A DNA stretch of 14,215 bases from Bacillota bacterium (GTDB taxonomy: Bacteria; Bacillota; Thermosediminibacteria; Thermosediminibacterales; Thermosediminibacteraceae). The notes below the pieces were generated by a model. That model worked only from the letters and a program-made list of their open reading frames with translations, was not told the DNA's origin and did no database searches. This document shows positions 1 through 5,755 of the stretch, one piece after another (within the stretch, counting starts at the first letter, position 1; the number at the start of each line of letters is the position of its first letter). The DNA is taken from the NCBI GenBank assembly GCA_003242255.1, contig QGUT01000031.1:1-14215 (forward strand). The letters run 5' to 3'. The position numbers and the translations under genes are program-made.

Positions 1-875
1 ACATACTTGTTTGTAACTGCTAACGTCCTATGCCCGAGCAATTGCTTTAGTTTAAACGGATTTCCTCCACTTGTTATATAATTCTTGGCAAAAGTATGCC
101 TAAAAGCATGAATAGAAGTAAGTTTTACCCCTCTTTTTTCGTTATATCTTCTTACCGCTTTTTGAATACCGTTAACAGTCATTTTTGTCCCCGTTTGTGT
201 GGGAAATAGATAATCGCTATCCTTCAACCCCCAGATATGTATATAGTCCCTGAGTATTTTGCACATCGTCTTAGAAATTGGCGAAAAATATTGGGTTCTA
301 TTTTTGGAGTGTGTGATCTTCACTATTCCATTATCAACATCCACATCTTCAACTTTGATATTTATGACTGTCCTTAGTCTGTTCCCCGTTTCCAGTAAAT
401 ACTGGACTAAAACCCAATTTCTGTACTCTGCAAAAGAACACCTTTTAAGATCAGGCTTCCTTATCAACTTTTTTATATCTTCTTCCGCATAAGTCTCTTT
501 TATCTTGTCCTCATCTTTTAGCAAGTGCAGTTTTATGCTTTCTTCCAATATCTCTTGCTTTATAAGGAAATTAAGAAAAGCTCTTAGTCCACGAAGATAA
601 GTATTTATCGTCGTTATGTTATGCCTGGTTTTTTTCATAAACACAATATAATCATCAATCACATCCTTGCTTAACTCACTTGCATTGTTGATAGATTTGT
701 GGCGTAAAAATTCAAAAAATGGCTTTAATGCTCTCTCATAATACTTAATCGTATGAGGCGACAAATTTTTAAGCTCACACTCCGTAATAAACCTTTTGAA
801 ATAAGTTTCAATCCTTTTGTCCTCCTCAACCCTTTCAAAAACACATCTCCTATTATTTTTTACCACGGCAAACAA
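1..875 (-). CDS. Tyrosine recombinase / phage-type integrase (partial, C-terminus beyond window)
   Basis: This is a DNA strand-exchange enzyme of the lambda-integrase/XerC superfamily, probably the integrase of the adjacent element. The reading frame is open from 896 to the left window edge. An N-terminal SAM-like core-binding domain (about residues 15-100, with NLSPHTIKYYERALKPF) precedes the catalytic domain. The full active-site set is visible: Arg166 in TGNRLR, Lys191 in SKNRTQ, His256 and Arg259 in HAFRH, His282 in LGHR, and the nucleophile Tyr291 in TNKY. Only the last few residues are missing. There is no in-frame ATG near the start. I chose TTG at 873-875 because GGAAGGAG (886-893) lies 10 bases upstream; GTG at 864-866 is the alternative. 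The gene points away from the tRNA-Ser array and is co-directional with it. The family call is firm; the start codon is not. Confidence 0.9.
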   Translation of the reverse strand, partial: MFAVVKNNRRCVFERVEEDKRIETYFKRFITECELKNLSPHTIKYYERALKPFFEFLRHKSINNASELSKDVIDDYIVFMKKTRHNITTINTYLRGLRAFLNFLIKQEILEESIKLHLLKDEDKIKETYAEEDIKKLIRKPDLKRCSFAEYRNWVLVQYLLETGNRLRTVINIKVEDVDVDNGIVKITHSKNRTQYFSPISKTMCKILRDYIHIWGLKDSDYLFPTQTGTKMTVNGIQKAVRRYNEKRGVKLTSIHAFRHTFAKNYITSGGNPFKLKQLLGHRTLAVTNKY

Positions 876-918
876 AAAGACCACACTCCTTCCTTTTCAA
901 GCAAGTCTGGAATGCGGT

Positions 919-956
919 CATATGGACAAAAAAGGGTATATTTTTTTGTCCATGTG
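919..956. repeat. 15-bp inverted repeat in the integrase leader
   Basis: CATATGGACAAAAAA (919-933) pairs with TTTTTTGTCCATGTG (942-956) across an 8-base loop, with one G-T wobble. It lies about 25 bases upstream of the integrase ribosome site. No T-run follows on either strand outside the stem, so it is not a standard terminator. It could be an operator, an arm-type recombinase site or an mRNA hairpin. Confidence 0.6.
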
Positions 957-985
957 ATTCCCTAAAAAATATGCGAAAATTTTAT

Positions 986-1020
986 TCCTTATCCCTTAAC
1001 CCTTAAATCCTTCAAACCCA
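986..1020. repeat. Short C/T-rich tandem-like tract near the tRNA junction
   Basis: The plus strand reads as degenerate CCTTA/CCCTTAA-like units (ccttatccc, ttaaccc, ttaaatcc, ttcaaaccc) immediately beyond the tRNA-Ser(GGA) 3' end. Short direct repeats at this position could be recombinase arm-binding sites or simple low-complexity sequence. No function can be assigned. Confidence 0.3.
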
Positions 1021-1027
1021 ATAATAA

Positions 1028-1123
1028 TGGCGGAGAGAGCGGGATTCGAACCCGCGAGACGGGCTTAAACACCCGTCTACTCGATTTCCAGTCGAGCGCC
1101 TTCGACCACTCAGCCATCTCTCC
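1028..1123 (-). tRNA. tRNA-Ser(GGA)
   Basis: The minus strand folds as a class II tRNA: acceptor GGAGAGA/TCTCTCC with G73 and encoded CCA, loop CTGGAAA giving anticodon GGA, a long variable arm, and T-loop GGTTCGAATCC. It reads UCC/UCU. It is the last tRNA of the array and sits at the presumed integration junction. Confidence 0.96.
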
Positions 1124-1158
1124 GCGGTCTACATGATTTTTAAATTTTAATTTTTAAA

Positions 1159-1249
1159 TGGCGGAGAGAGTGAGATTCGAACTCACGAGGCGGGGTTACC
1201 GCCTACTCGCTTTCGAGGCGAGCGCCTTCGACCTCTCGGCCATCTCTCC
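1159..1249 (-). tRNA. tRNA-Ser(CGA)
   Basis: A class II tRNA with acceptor GGAGAGA/TCTCTCC, anticodon loop CTCGAAA (anticodon CGA, reads UCG), a long variable arm and encoded CCA. Its 5' end lies only 7 bases after the tadA stop, so RNase P cleavage would trim the end of the tadA transcript. Confidence 0.96.
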
Positions 1250-1256
1250 ACCTAAA

Positions 1257-1715
1257 TTATGATCTTTTTTTCCTGAAAAACTCTTTTAACAAGGAGCCGC
1301 ACTCTTCCGCCAGCACCCCGGGTATGACTTCGGGATGGTGGTTAAACCTCTCCACTCCGAAAAGGTCCACCACGCTGCCCGCGGCACCGGCCTTTGGGTC
1401 CCATGCACCGAATACCACGCGGTCAAGCCTCGCGAGGATAATTGCCCCGGCGCACATGGGACAGGGCTCCAGTGTCACATACAGGCTGCACCCGATGAGC
1501 CTCCAGAGGCCCACCTTTTCGCAAGCCTGCCTTATGGCCAAAATCTCCGCATGAGCGGTGGCATCCTGAGCGATTTCCCTCATGTTGTGGGCTCTTGCTA
1601 TAATGCGGCCATCCTTTACGATAACCGCCCCTACCGGAACTTCATCCGCTTCAAAAGCCCTTCGGGCTTCCTTCAAAGCCTCTAGCATGAAGTACTCGTG
1701 ACTTGCTTCCTGCAT
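1257..1715 (-). CDS. tadA: tRNA-specific adenosine deaminase TadA
   Basis: TadA is a homodimeric zinc enzyme that converts A34 of tRNA-Arg(ACG) to inosine so that one tRNA reads CGU, CGC and CGA. The 152-residue product has the cytidine/adenosine-deaminase fold: HAE with the zinc His and catalytic Glu in TAHAEILAI, then the zinc Cys pair in LEPCPMCAGAI, then the TadA-typical FGAWDPKAGAAGSV segment. Its length is normal for the family. The ATG at 1713-1715 gives the usual N-terminus (MQEASHEYFMLEALKEAR) with a weak purine-rich ribosome site. The open frame extends further upstream only through tRNA-Arg(CCT), so that extension is not coding. The gene is inside the tRNA operon, 24 bases after tRNA-Arg(CCT) and 7 before tRNA-Ser(CGA), and two genes downstream of its substrate, tRNA-Arg(ACG). 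Confidence 0.95.
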   Translation of the reverse strand: MQEASHEYFMLEALKEARRAFEADEVPVGAVIVKDGRIIARAHNMREIAQDATAHAEILAIRQACEKVGLWRLIGCSLYVTLEPCPMCAGAIILARLDRVVFGAWDPKAGAAGSVVDLFGVERFNHHPEVIPGVLAEECGSLLKEFFRKKRS

Positions 1716-1739
1716 TACTACTTCCCTTTTAAAGCACAA

Positions 1740-1816
1740 TGGTGCGCCCGGGAGGACTCGAACCCCCGGCACGCGGTTTAGGAAACCGCTGCTCTATCCT
1801 CCTGAGCTACGGGCGC
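1740..1816 (-). tRNA. tRNA-Arg(CCT)
   Basis: A class I tRNA with acceptor GCGCCCG/CGGGCGC, A73 and encoded CCA, anticodon loop TTCCTAA (anticodon CCT, reads AGG), and T-loop GGTTCGAGTCC. Its CCA end is 24 bases upstream of the tadA start, so 3' processing would leave tadA mRNA with a very short leader. Confidence 0.96.
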
Positions 1817-1837
1817 GCGTAAGGAAAAAGAAAAATA

Positions 1838-1914
<77 letters not shown>

Positions 1915-1919
1915 ATACA

Positions 1920-2014
1920 TGGCGGAGAGAGCGGGATTCGAACCCGCGATACGGATTTTAGGTCCGTATAGTCGCTTAGCAGGCGACCGCCTTCGACCTC
2001 TCGGCCATCTCTCC
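1920..2014 (-). tRNA. tRNA-Ser(GCT)
   Basis: A class II tRNA with anticodon loop CTGCTAA (anticodon GCT, reads AGC/AGU), a long variable arm, and the GGAGAGA acceptor with encoded CCA. Its 3' 30 bases are identical to those of tRNA-Ser(GGA). Confidence 0.96.
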
Positions 2015-2023
2015 CAATAGTTC

Positions 2024-2110
2024 TGGCAGAGGGGGAGGGATTCGAACCCCCGGCCCTTTTGGGGCACTGGTTTTCAAGACCAGCTCCTTAAACCACTCGG
2101 ACACCCCTCC
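2024..2110 (-). tRNA. tRNA-Ser(TGA)
   Basis: A class II tRNA with acceptor GGAGGGG/CCCCTCT (G1-T72 wobble), anticodon loop CTTGAAA (anticodon TGA, reads UCA/UCG and others), a long variable arm and encoded CCA. It is the first tRNA after the promoter. Confidence 0.95.
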
Positions 2111-2129
2111 GCTTCATGCGGCAATAAAA

Positions 2130-2158
2130 AGTATAGCACATAAAATACTCATTGTCAA
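2130..2158 (-). promoter_or_regulatory. Sigma-A promoter of the tRNA/tadA operon
   Basis: On the minus strand a perfect -35 TTGACA (2153-2158), a 17-base spacer and -10 TATACT (2130-2135) precede tRNA-Ser(TGA) by about 20 bases. The strength and position fit a stable-RNA promoter. The predicted start is near 2123, giving a leader of about 13 bases. Confidence 0.88.
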
Positions 2159-2183
2159 CAACACTCAAAAGTCTTGCAGTTTT

Positions 2184-2501
2184 TTAATTCTTTTTGTCCA
2201 AAATCATTTCGTACATACTTATCATTTCCTTGACCAAATCCCGGGCGAGCATGGCATTCATAAGATGGTCCTGGGCGTGGGCCAAAAGGAGCGAGAGTTC
2301 CTGCTTTTCCCCCTGCACTTCTTTCTGTATCATTTCCGTCTGAGCGTGATGGGCTTCCAGAATTTCTTCCCCTGCTTTAGTTACGCACTTCCGAGCCTCT
2401 TCAAAATTTCCGTTTTTAGCATGTTTTAAGCTTTCAAAGCAATAGCTGCGTGCGTTGCCGGCATGGGATATTATGGTGAAAACTATCTGCTCTGGATTCA
2501 T
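2184..2501 (-). CDS. PTS lactose/cellobiose-family EIIA component
   Basis: This cytoplasmic phosphocarrier takes phosphate from HPr and passes it to the EIIB Cys. The 105-residue product matches the small trimeric helical EIIA-Lac/Chb family in length. It has the N-terminal HAGNARS segment (residues 13-19) and the active-site block HAQDHLM (75-81), in which His75 is the expected phosphorylated residue. A strong ribosome site (AAAGGAGG) precedes the ATG. The gene is last in the PTS operon, 16 bases after the glucosidase. No terminator hairpin is visible between its stop and the tRNA promoter 25 bases downstream. Confidence 0.93.
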   Translation of the reverse strand: MNPEQIVFTIISHAGNARSYCFESLKHAKNGNFEEARKCVTKAGEEILEAHHAQTEMIQKEVQGEKQELSLLLAHAQDHLMNAMLARDLVKEMISMYEMILDKKN

Positions 2502-2517
2502 ATTTTATCCTCCTTTG

Positions 2518-3912
2518 CTAATCGACAAATCCATTGTTCCGAGATACCTCTTTGTACCAATGCCCGCTCTTTTTTACCGTCCTTTTGAGGGTTTTTAGAT
2601 CCAGGGAGACCAATCCGTATCGGTTTTTAAAGGCGTTGATCCAGGACCAATTGTCGATAAACGTCCACACGTGGTACCCTTTCACATTGCATCCTTCTTC
2701 TATAGCTCGGTGGACCCATTTCAGGTGTTCCTTTATAAATTCAATTCTATAATCATCCTGAATTATCCCATCTTGAATAAACCTTTCTTCATCCTGGACT
2801 CCCATTCCGTTTTCGGCCACATAACAGGGGATGTTTCCGTACTCATCTTTTATCCTCTTTAAAAGGTCGTATATCCCTTTTTCGTAGATCTCCCATCCGC
2901 GGTAAACGTTCATGCGCCTCCCCGGCATTTCGTAATGGTCAAAAAACCACTCGGGCATGATGGGCGAATGGGGATTGGGCACATGTTCTTTGGCTTTTAC
3001 CCGTTTCGGCTGGTAGTAGTTTACGCCGAGAATATCTATCACGTTATTTTTTATCAACGCTTTATCTTCTTCCTCCGCATGAGGAAGGAGATTGTTTTCC
3101 TTCAACAGTTCGATAAGTTCGGGAGGATACTCTCCTTTAATCGACGGGTCCAAAAAACTGCGGTTGAAGAACAAATCTGCTATTTTTGCAGCCTTTAAGT
3201 CGGCCGGGTGCTCGCTCCTGGGATAAATCGGATACAAATTTAATATCACGCCTATCCGGGCATCTTGGATTTTCATCTCGCGAAAGGCTTTTATAGCTTT
3301 CGCCTGGGCGAGAACGGTATTATAAGCCACCTGAGCGGCTCTCCTGAAATCCACTACATTGGGGTAATGGGTTCCGTACGTATATCCCTCGAGGGCAGGG
3401 ACGATGGGCTCGTTGAAGGTAAACCACATTTTCACTTTATCCCCGAACAATTCAAAACAGGTTCTGGCATAATCGGCGTAGGCCTCGACGACCTCCCGAT
3501 TTTCCCATCCCCCTTTTTTCTGAAGTTCTAAAGGCATATCGAAATGAAATAGAGCAATAAAGGGCTTAATGCCGTTCGCAATCAATTCGTCAATGACATC
3601 ATTATAAAACTTTACCGCCTTTTCGTTAACCCGGCCTATCCCGTCAGGTATCAATCGGGACCAGGAAATCGAAGTTCTAAACGTATTATGGCCCAATTCT
3701 TTCATGAGCTTTATGTCTTCTTTGTAACGGTGATAAAAATCGACAGTTACCTCCGGCCCTATTTTATTGTAAAAGCGTTCCGGTTCTTTGGCATACCAAT
3801 AATCGTATATGTTCATCCCCTTGCCGTCTTCGCGAGATGCTCCTTCCGCTTGAGGCGCTGAAGAAGCGCTTCCCCACCAAAACCCTTCGGGAAATTTATA
3901 CTCTTTGCCCAT
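2518..3912 (-). CDS. 6-phospho-beta-glucosidase, glycoside hydrolase family 1
   Basis: This cytoplasmic enzyme cleaves the phosphorylated beta-disaccharide delivered by the PTS into glucose-6-phosphate and an aglycone or glucose. The 464-residue product is normal for GH1. The N-terminal signature FPEGFWWGSASSAPQAEG is at 7-24, the acid/base Glu168 is in TFNEP, and the nucleophile Glu367 is in VAENG. Near the end, WSWINAFKNRYG (422-433) has Ser423 where plain beta-glucosidases carry Glu. This is the phospho-sugar-binding signature, with Lys429 and Tyr432 nearby, and it supports a 6-phospho rather than a free glucoside substrate. Its place between EIIB and EIIA genes agrees. The natural sugar (cellobiose or another beta-glucoside) cannot be read from sequence. 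Confidence 0.92.
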   Translation of the reverse strand: MGKEYKFPEGFWWGSASSAPQAEGASREDGKGMNIYDYWYAKEPERFYNKIGPEVTVDFYHRYKEDIKLMKELGHNTFRTSISWSRLIPDGIGRVNEKAVKFYNDVIDELIANGIKPFIALFHFDMPLELQKKGGWENREVVEAYADYARTCFELFGDKVKMWFTFNEPIVPALEGYTYGTHYPNVVDFRRAAQVAYNTVLAQAKAIKAFREMKIQDARIGVILNLYPIYPRSEHPADLKAAKIADLFFNRSFLDPSIKGEYPPELIELLKENNLLPHAEEEDKALIKNNVIDILGVNYYQPKRVKAKEHVPNPHSPIMPEWFFDHYEMPGRRMNVYRGWEIYEKGIYDLLKRIKDEYGNIPCYVAENGMGVQDEERFIQDGIIQDDYRIEFIKEHLKWVHRAIEEGCNVKGYHVWTFIDNWSWINAFKNRYGLVSLDLKTLKRTVKKSGHWYKEVSRNNGFVD

Positions 3913-3930
3913 AATGGTTCCCCTTTCTTT

Positions 3931-4245
3931 TTATTTTCCTTCTTTTACTGCATCGATAGCCAGGTCTAAAGCCTTGGCCCCATCCACCATCCCGTAAATC
4001 TGGGACGGAATGACCCTGTACGCCTTATTTTTCTCTCTGGCGATGTCGGCCACATATTTTTCCTTGTATCTGATCTGGGGGCCCAGCAAAACCACATCGT
4101 AGTCATCTATCACCCTTGCAAGATCGTCTATAGCTTCGGCCTTTATATATAAATCCTGCATTCCCCTCTTTTCGCCTTCTTTTTTCATTTTTTCCACGAG
4201 CAGACTCGTAGACATGCCCGCAGCACAGATCAAGAGAATGCGCAT
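3931..4245 (-). CDS. PTS lactose/cellobiose-family EIIB component
   Basis: This cytoplasmic phosphotransfer protein moves phosphate from EIIA to the sugar bound by EIIC. The 104-residue product begins MRILLICAAGMSTSLLVEKM. Cys7 is the phosphorylated cysteine, in the P-loop CAAGMSTS typical of the cellobiose EIIB family, and LGPQIRYK (about 55-62) is a second family motif. The ATG follows a GGGAGTGG ribosome site. It is separated from the EIIC stop by 84 bases that include a long hairpin, and from the glucosidase by 18 bases. Confidence 0.94.
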   Translation of the reverse strand: MRILLICAAGMSTSLLVEKMKKEGEKRGMQDLYIKAEAIDDLARVIDDYDVVLLGPQIRYKEKYVADIAREKNKAYRVIPSQIYGMVDGAKALDLAIDAVKEGK

Positions 4246-4281
4246 TTTACCCCACTCCCTTTTTAATCCAGTTTGATCTTT

Positions 4282-4322
4282 ATCGCAAAAAGAGGTACAG
4301 GCCTTGTACCTCTTTTTGCGAT
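4282..4322 (-). promoter_or_regulatory. 18-bp perfect stem-loop between EIIC and EIIB genes
   Basis: ATCGCAAAAAGAGGTACA (4282-4299) is exactly complementary to 4305-4322, with a 5-base loop. The stem starts 7 bases after the EIIC stop. In the mRNA sense it is followed by AAAGATC rather than a U-run, so it is not a standard terminator. It is more likely an mRNA 3'-end protecting or processing element that sets the ratio of EIIC to downstream products, but this is inferred. Confidence 0.75.
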
Positions 4323-4329
4323 GGATTCA

Positions 4330-5583
4330 TCAAGCTTCCTTTTCTTCTTCTAATTTTTTCCTGTCCCAGAGCTTTATGAAGGGATAATACACGGCACCGG
4401 CTACCAGGAAATTTATTATCTGCAGTACTCCGGCCTTCCAATCGCCGGTAGTCAAAAATCCGCTCAGGCCCATAGGCGTGGTCCACGGAATCATGGCGTA
4501 TGGCCTCGCCACGATGTTGAGGGCCATGGCAAAATACGTAATCGTTGTAACCAGCAGAGGCCCTACGATAAAAGGTATTATCATTATTGGGTTCATGACT
4601 ATCGGCAGGCCGAAAGTTACGGGTTCGTTGATGTTAAAGATTCCGGGGCCAAGAGCTGCCCTGCCCACCGCCTTCAACTGCTTGGATTTCGCCGTAAAGA
4701 GCATCAACAAAACCAGCGGAAGGGTAACTCCGGAACCGGTGCTCTGGACAAATATTTGGAAAAACTGCAGGTTTATTATGTTGGGCAGTATGGTTTCTCC
4801 TGCCGCGCGGGCAGCGGCATTCTGTTCGGCAAAGGCTATCCACAAAGGCCCTAAAATTCCTTCCACTATTGCCGCGCCGTGGATACCGACGCTCCACAGA
4901 AGCTGGACCGCAAATACAGCGAGGAGCATTGCGGGCAGGGTTCCGCCGATATTCATGAGCGGAATTGCAACGACTTTATTGATAAACTCGGGAATAGAAA
5001 GGTTTAGAGTTTTTAAAAGCAGCGTGTTGACCGCCCAGACGAGCAGCAGACTCATAAATCCGGGGATCAGGGCTGCAAAGGATCTGGCGACCGACGGCGG
5101 GACTCCTTCCGGCATGCGGATAATAAGATTTTTCTCCACGAATTTTCTCTGTATTTCAACGGTGACTATCGATATGACCATAGCCACGAACAGCCCCCGG
5201 CTTCCGGTCCAGGTGAGCGAAATTCCGCCGTCCTCCGTCAGGGGCACCGTTATCAAAAATGCCGACAAGCTCAAGATAGCTGCAGCCAGCTGATCTATTT
5301 TATAAGTCCCCGCCAGCGAATAAGCAATTGAAAAGGACGCCACTAAGCCGATTATCCCGAAGGTGGCATTGACTATTTTGGACAAATCGGCCACATAAGG
5401 TTGAACGAGAGCTTCCAGTGCCGGAATGGGAGGATAGGATATTATCAATATGAGCGAACCTAATAGCAAAAGCGGCATCGTGGAGACTACTCCATCGCGG
5501 ATGGCTTTTAAATGTCTCTGTTCCGCGATTCTTCCCGCTACCGGCATAAAATGGTTTTCCAGAAAAGAAATAAATGCCTCCAT
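4330..5583 (-). CDS. PTS lactose/cellobiose-family EIIC permease
   Basis: This integral membrane subunit transports and presents the sugar for phosphorylation. The 417-residue product has about ten hydrophobic segments. Family landmarks are the LWSVGIHG block (His235) and the NINEPVTFG block (Glu320); both residues line the sugar site in the ChbC family. A WTTP block follows at 367-370. The ATG has a GAAGGGGG ribosome site. It is the first gene of the PTS operon and lies just downstream of the sigma-54 promoter. The substrate is probably a beta-1,4 disaccharide, judged from the EIIA, EIIB and GH1 neighbours. Confidence 0.94.
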   Translation of the reverse strand: MEAFISFLENHFMPVAGRIAEQRHLKAIRDGVVSTMPLLLLGSLILIISYPPIPALEALVQPYVADLSKIVNATFGIIGLVASFSIAYSLAGTYKIDQLAAAILSLSAFLITVPLTEDGGISLTWTGSRGLFVAMVISIVTVEIQRKFVEKNLIIRMPEGVPPSVARSFAALIPGFMSLLLVWAVNTLLLKTLNLSIPEFINKVVAIPLMNIGGTLPAMLLAVFAVQLLWSVGIHGAAIVEGILGPLWIAFAEQNAAARAAGETILPNIINLQFFQIFVQSTGSGVTLPLVLLMLFTAKSKQLKAVGRAALGPGIFNINEPVTFGLPIVMNPIMIIPFIVGPLLVTTITYFAMALNIVARPYAMIPWTTPMGLSGFLTTGDWKAGVLQIINFLVAGAVYYPFIKLWDRKKLEEEKEA

Positions 5584-5604
5584 CTCACAACCCCCTTCTT
5601 TTTT

Positions 5605-5630
5605 GTTTTGCGTTAATGTTTTGCCTTAAT
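5605..5630. repeat. Tandem 13-bp direct repeat at the PTS transcription start
   Basis: GTTTTGCGTTAAT (5605-5617) is followed immediately by GTTTTGCCTTAAT (5618-5630), with one mismatch. The pair covers the predicted sigma-54 start site and the first ~20 bases of the leader. It could be an operator for a second regulator. It does not match a good CcpA cre site. Confidence 0.6.
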
Positions 5631-5635
5631 TTATA

Positions 5636-5651
5636 AGCAAATACCGTGCCA
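5636..5651 (-). promoter_or_regulatory. Sigma-54 (-24/-12) promoter of the PTS operon
   Basis: The minus strand reads TGGCACGGTATTTGCT. This is a full match to the sigma-54 core TGGCACG-N4-TTGCW, with the GG and GC elements correctly spaced. The predicted start is near 5625, giving a leader of about 42 bases to the EIIC ATG. The gene upstream encodes a sigma-54 activator, which strongly supports the call. Confidence 0.93.
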
Positions 5652-5670
5652 AAGGAAGGGGCCTTTTTTC

Positions 5671-5702
5671 TTTTCTGATTTTGCTTGATTCAGAAAAATC
5701 AG
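5671..5702. promoter_or_regulatory. Overlapping dyads, candidate activator-binding region
   Basis: Two interleaved inverted repeats are visible: TTTTCTGA-N11-TCAGAAAA (5671-5697) and CTGATTTT-N12-AAAATCAG (5675-5702). They lie about 45-77 bases upstream of the predicted sigma-54 start. They are candidate upstream activating sequences for the LevR-like activator. Confidence 0.45.
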
Positions 5703-5714
5703 TATCAATGTGTA

Positions 5715-5755
5715 TTATTATTCGGCAATAATAAAAATTGTGTATCGAATCACAA
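5715..5755. promoter_or_regulatory. Second dyad cluster overlapping the activator stop codon
   Basis: A perfect TTATTATT-CGGC-AATAATAA repeat (5715-5734) is followed by the imperfect palindrome TTGTGTATCGAATCACAA (5738-5755), which pairs at 14 of 18 positions. The palindrome lies at about -113 to -130, a typical distance for enhancer sites of sigma-54 activators, and runs into the 3' end of the activator gene. Confidence 0.4.

Larger units (their letters stand above)
1..1027. mobile_element. Edge of a probable integrated element next to tRNA-Ser(GGA)
   Basis: An AT-rich stretch carries a tyrosine-recombinase integrase reading away from a tRNA gene whose 3' CCA end is at 1028. This is the usual layout of an island or prophage inserted at a tRNA 3' end, with int next to the junction. 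The rest of the element would lie left of the window. I cannot see the second attachment site, so the boundary and the assignment to tRNA-Ser(GGA) are inferred from position only. Confidence 0.45.

Noticed and set aside
259..965. Plus-strand open frames in the first kilobase
   Set aside because: They are antisense to the integrase, whose frame is continuous and carries every catalytic residue.
1716..1772. N-terminal extension of tadA (MPGVRVLPGAPLCFKREVV)
   Set aside because: It is encoded by tRNA-Arg(CCT) and the gap; the internal ATG at 1715 matches the family N-terminus.
4246..4329. Standard terminator between EIIC and EIIB
   Set aside because: The hairpin has no U-run after it and the downstream genes are needed for the same PTS, so full termination is unlikely.
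4478..5293. 271-residue plus-strand open frame
   Set aside because: It is antisense to the EIIC gene, which has clear family motifs; no ribosome site or domain supports the shadow.
5651..5670. Plus-strand terminator (AAAGG-N6-CCTTT then T-run)
   Set aside because: The stem is only 5 bp and no plus-strand gene ends here; the bases belong to the sigma-54 promoter flank.
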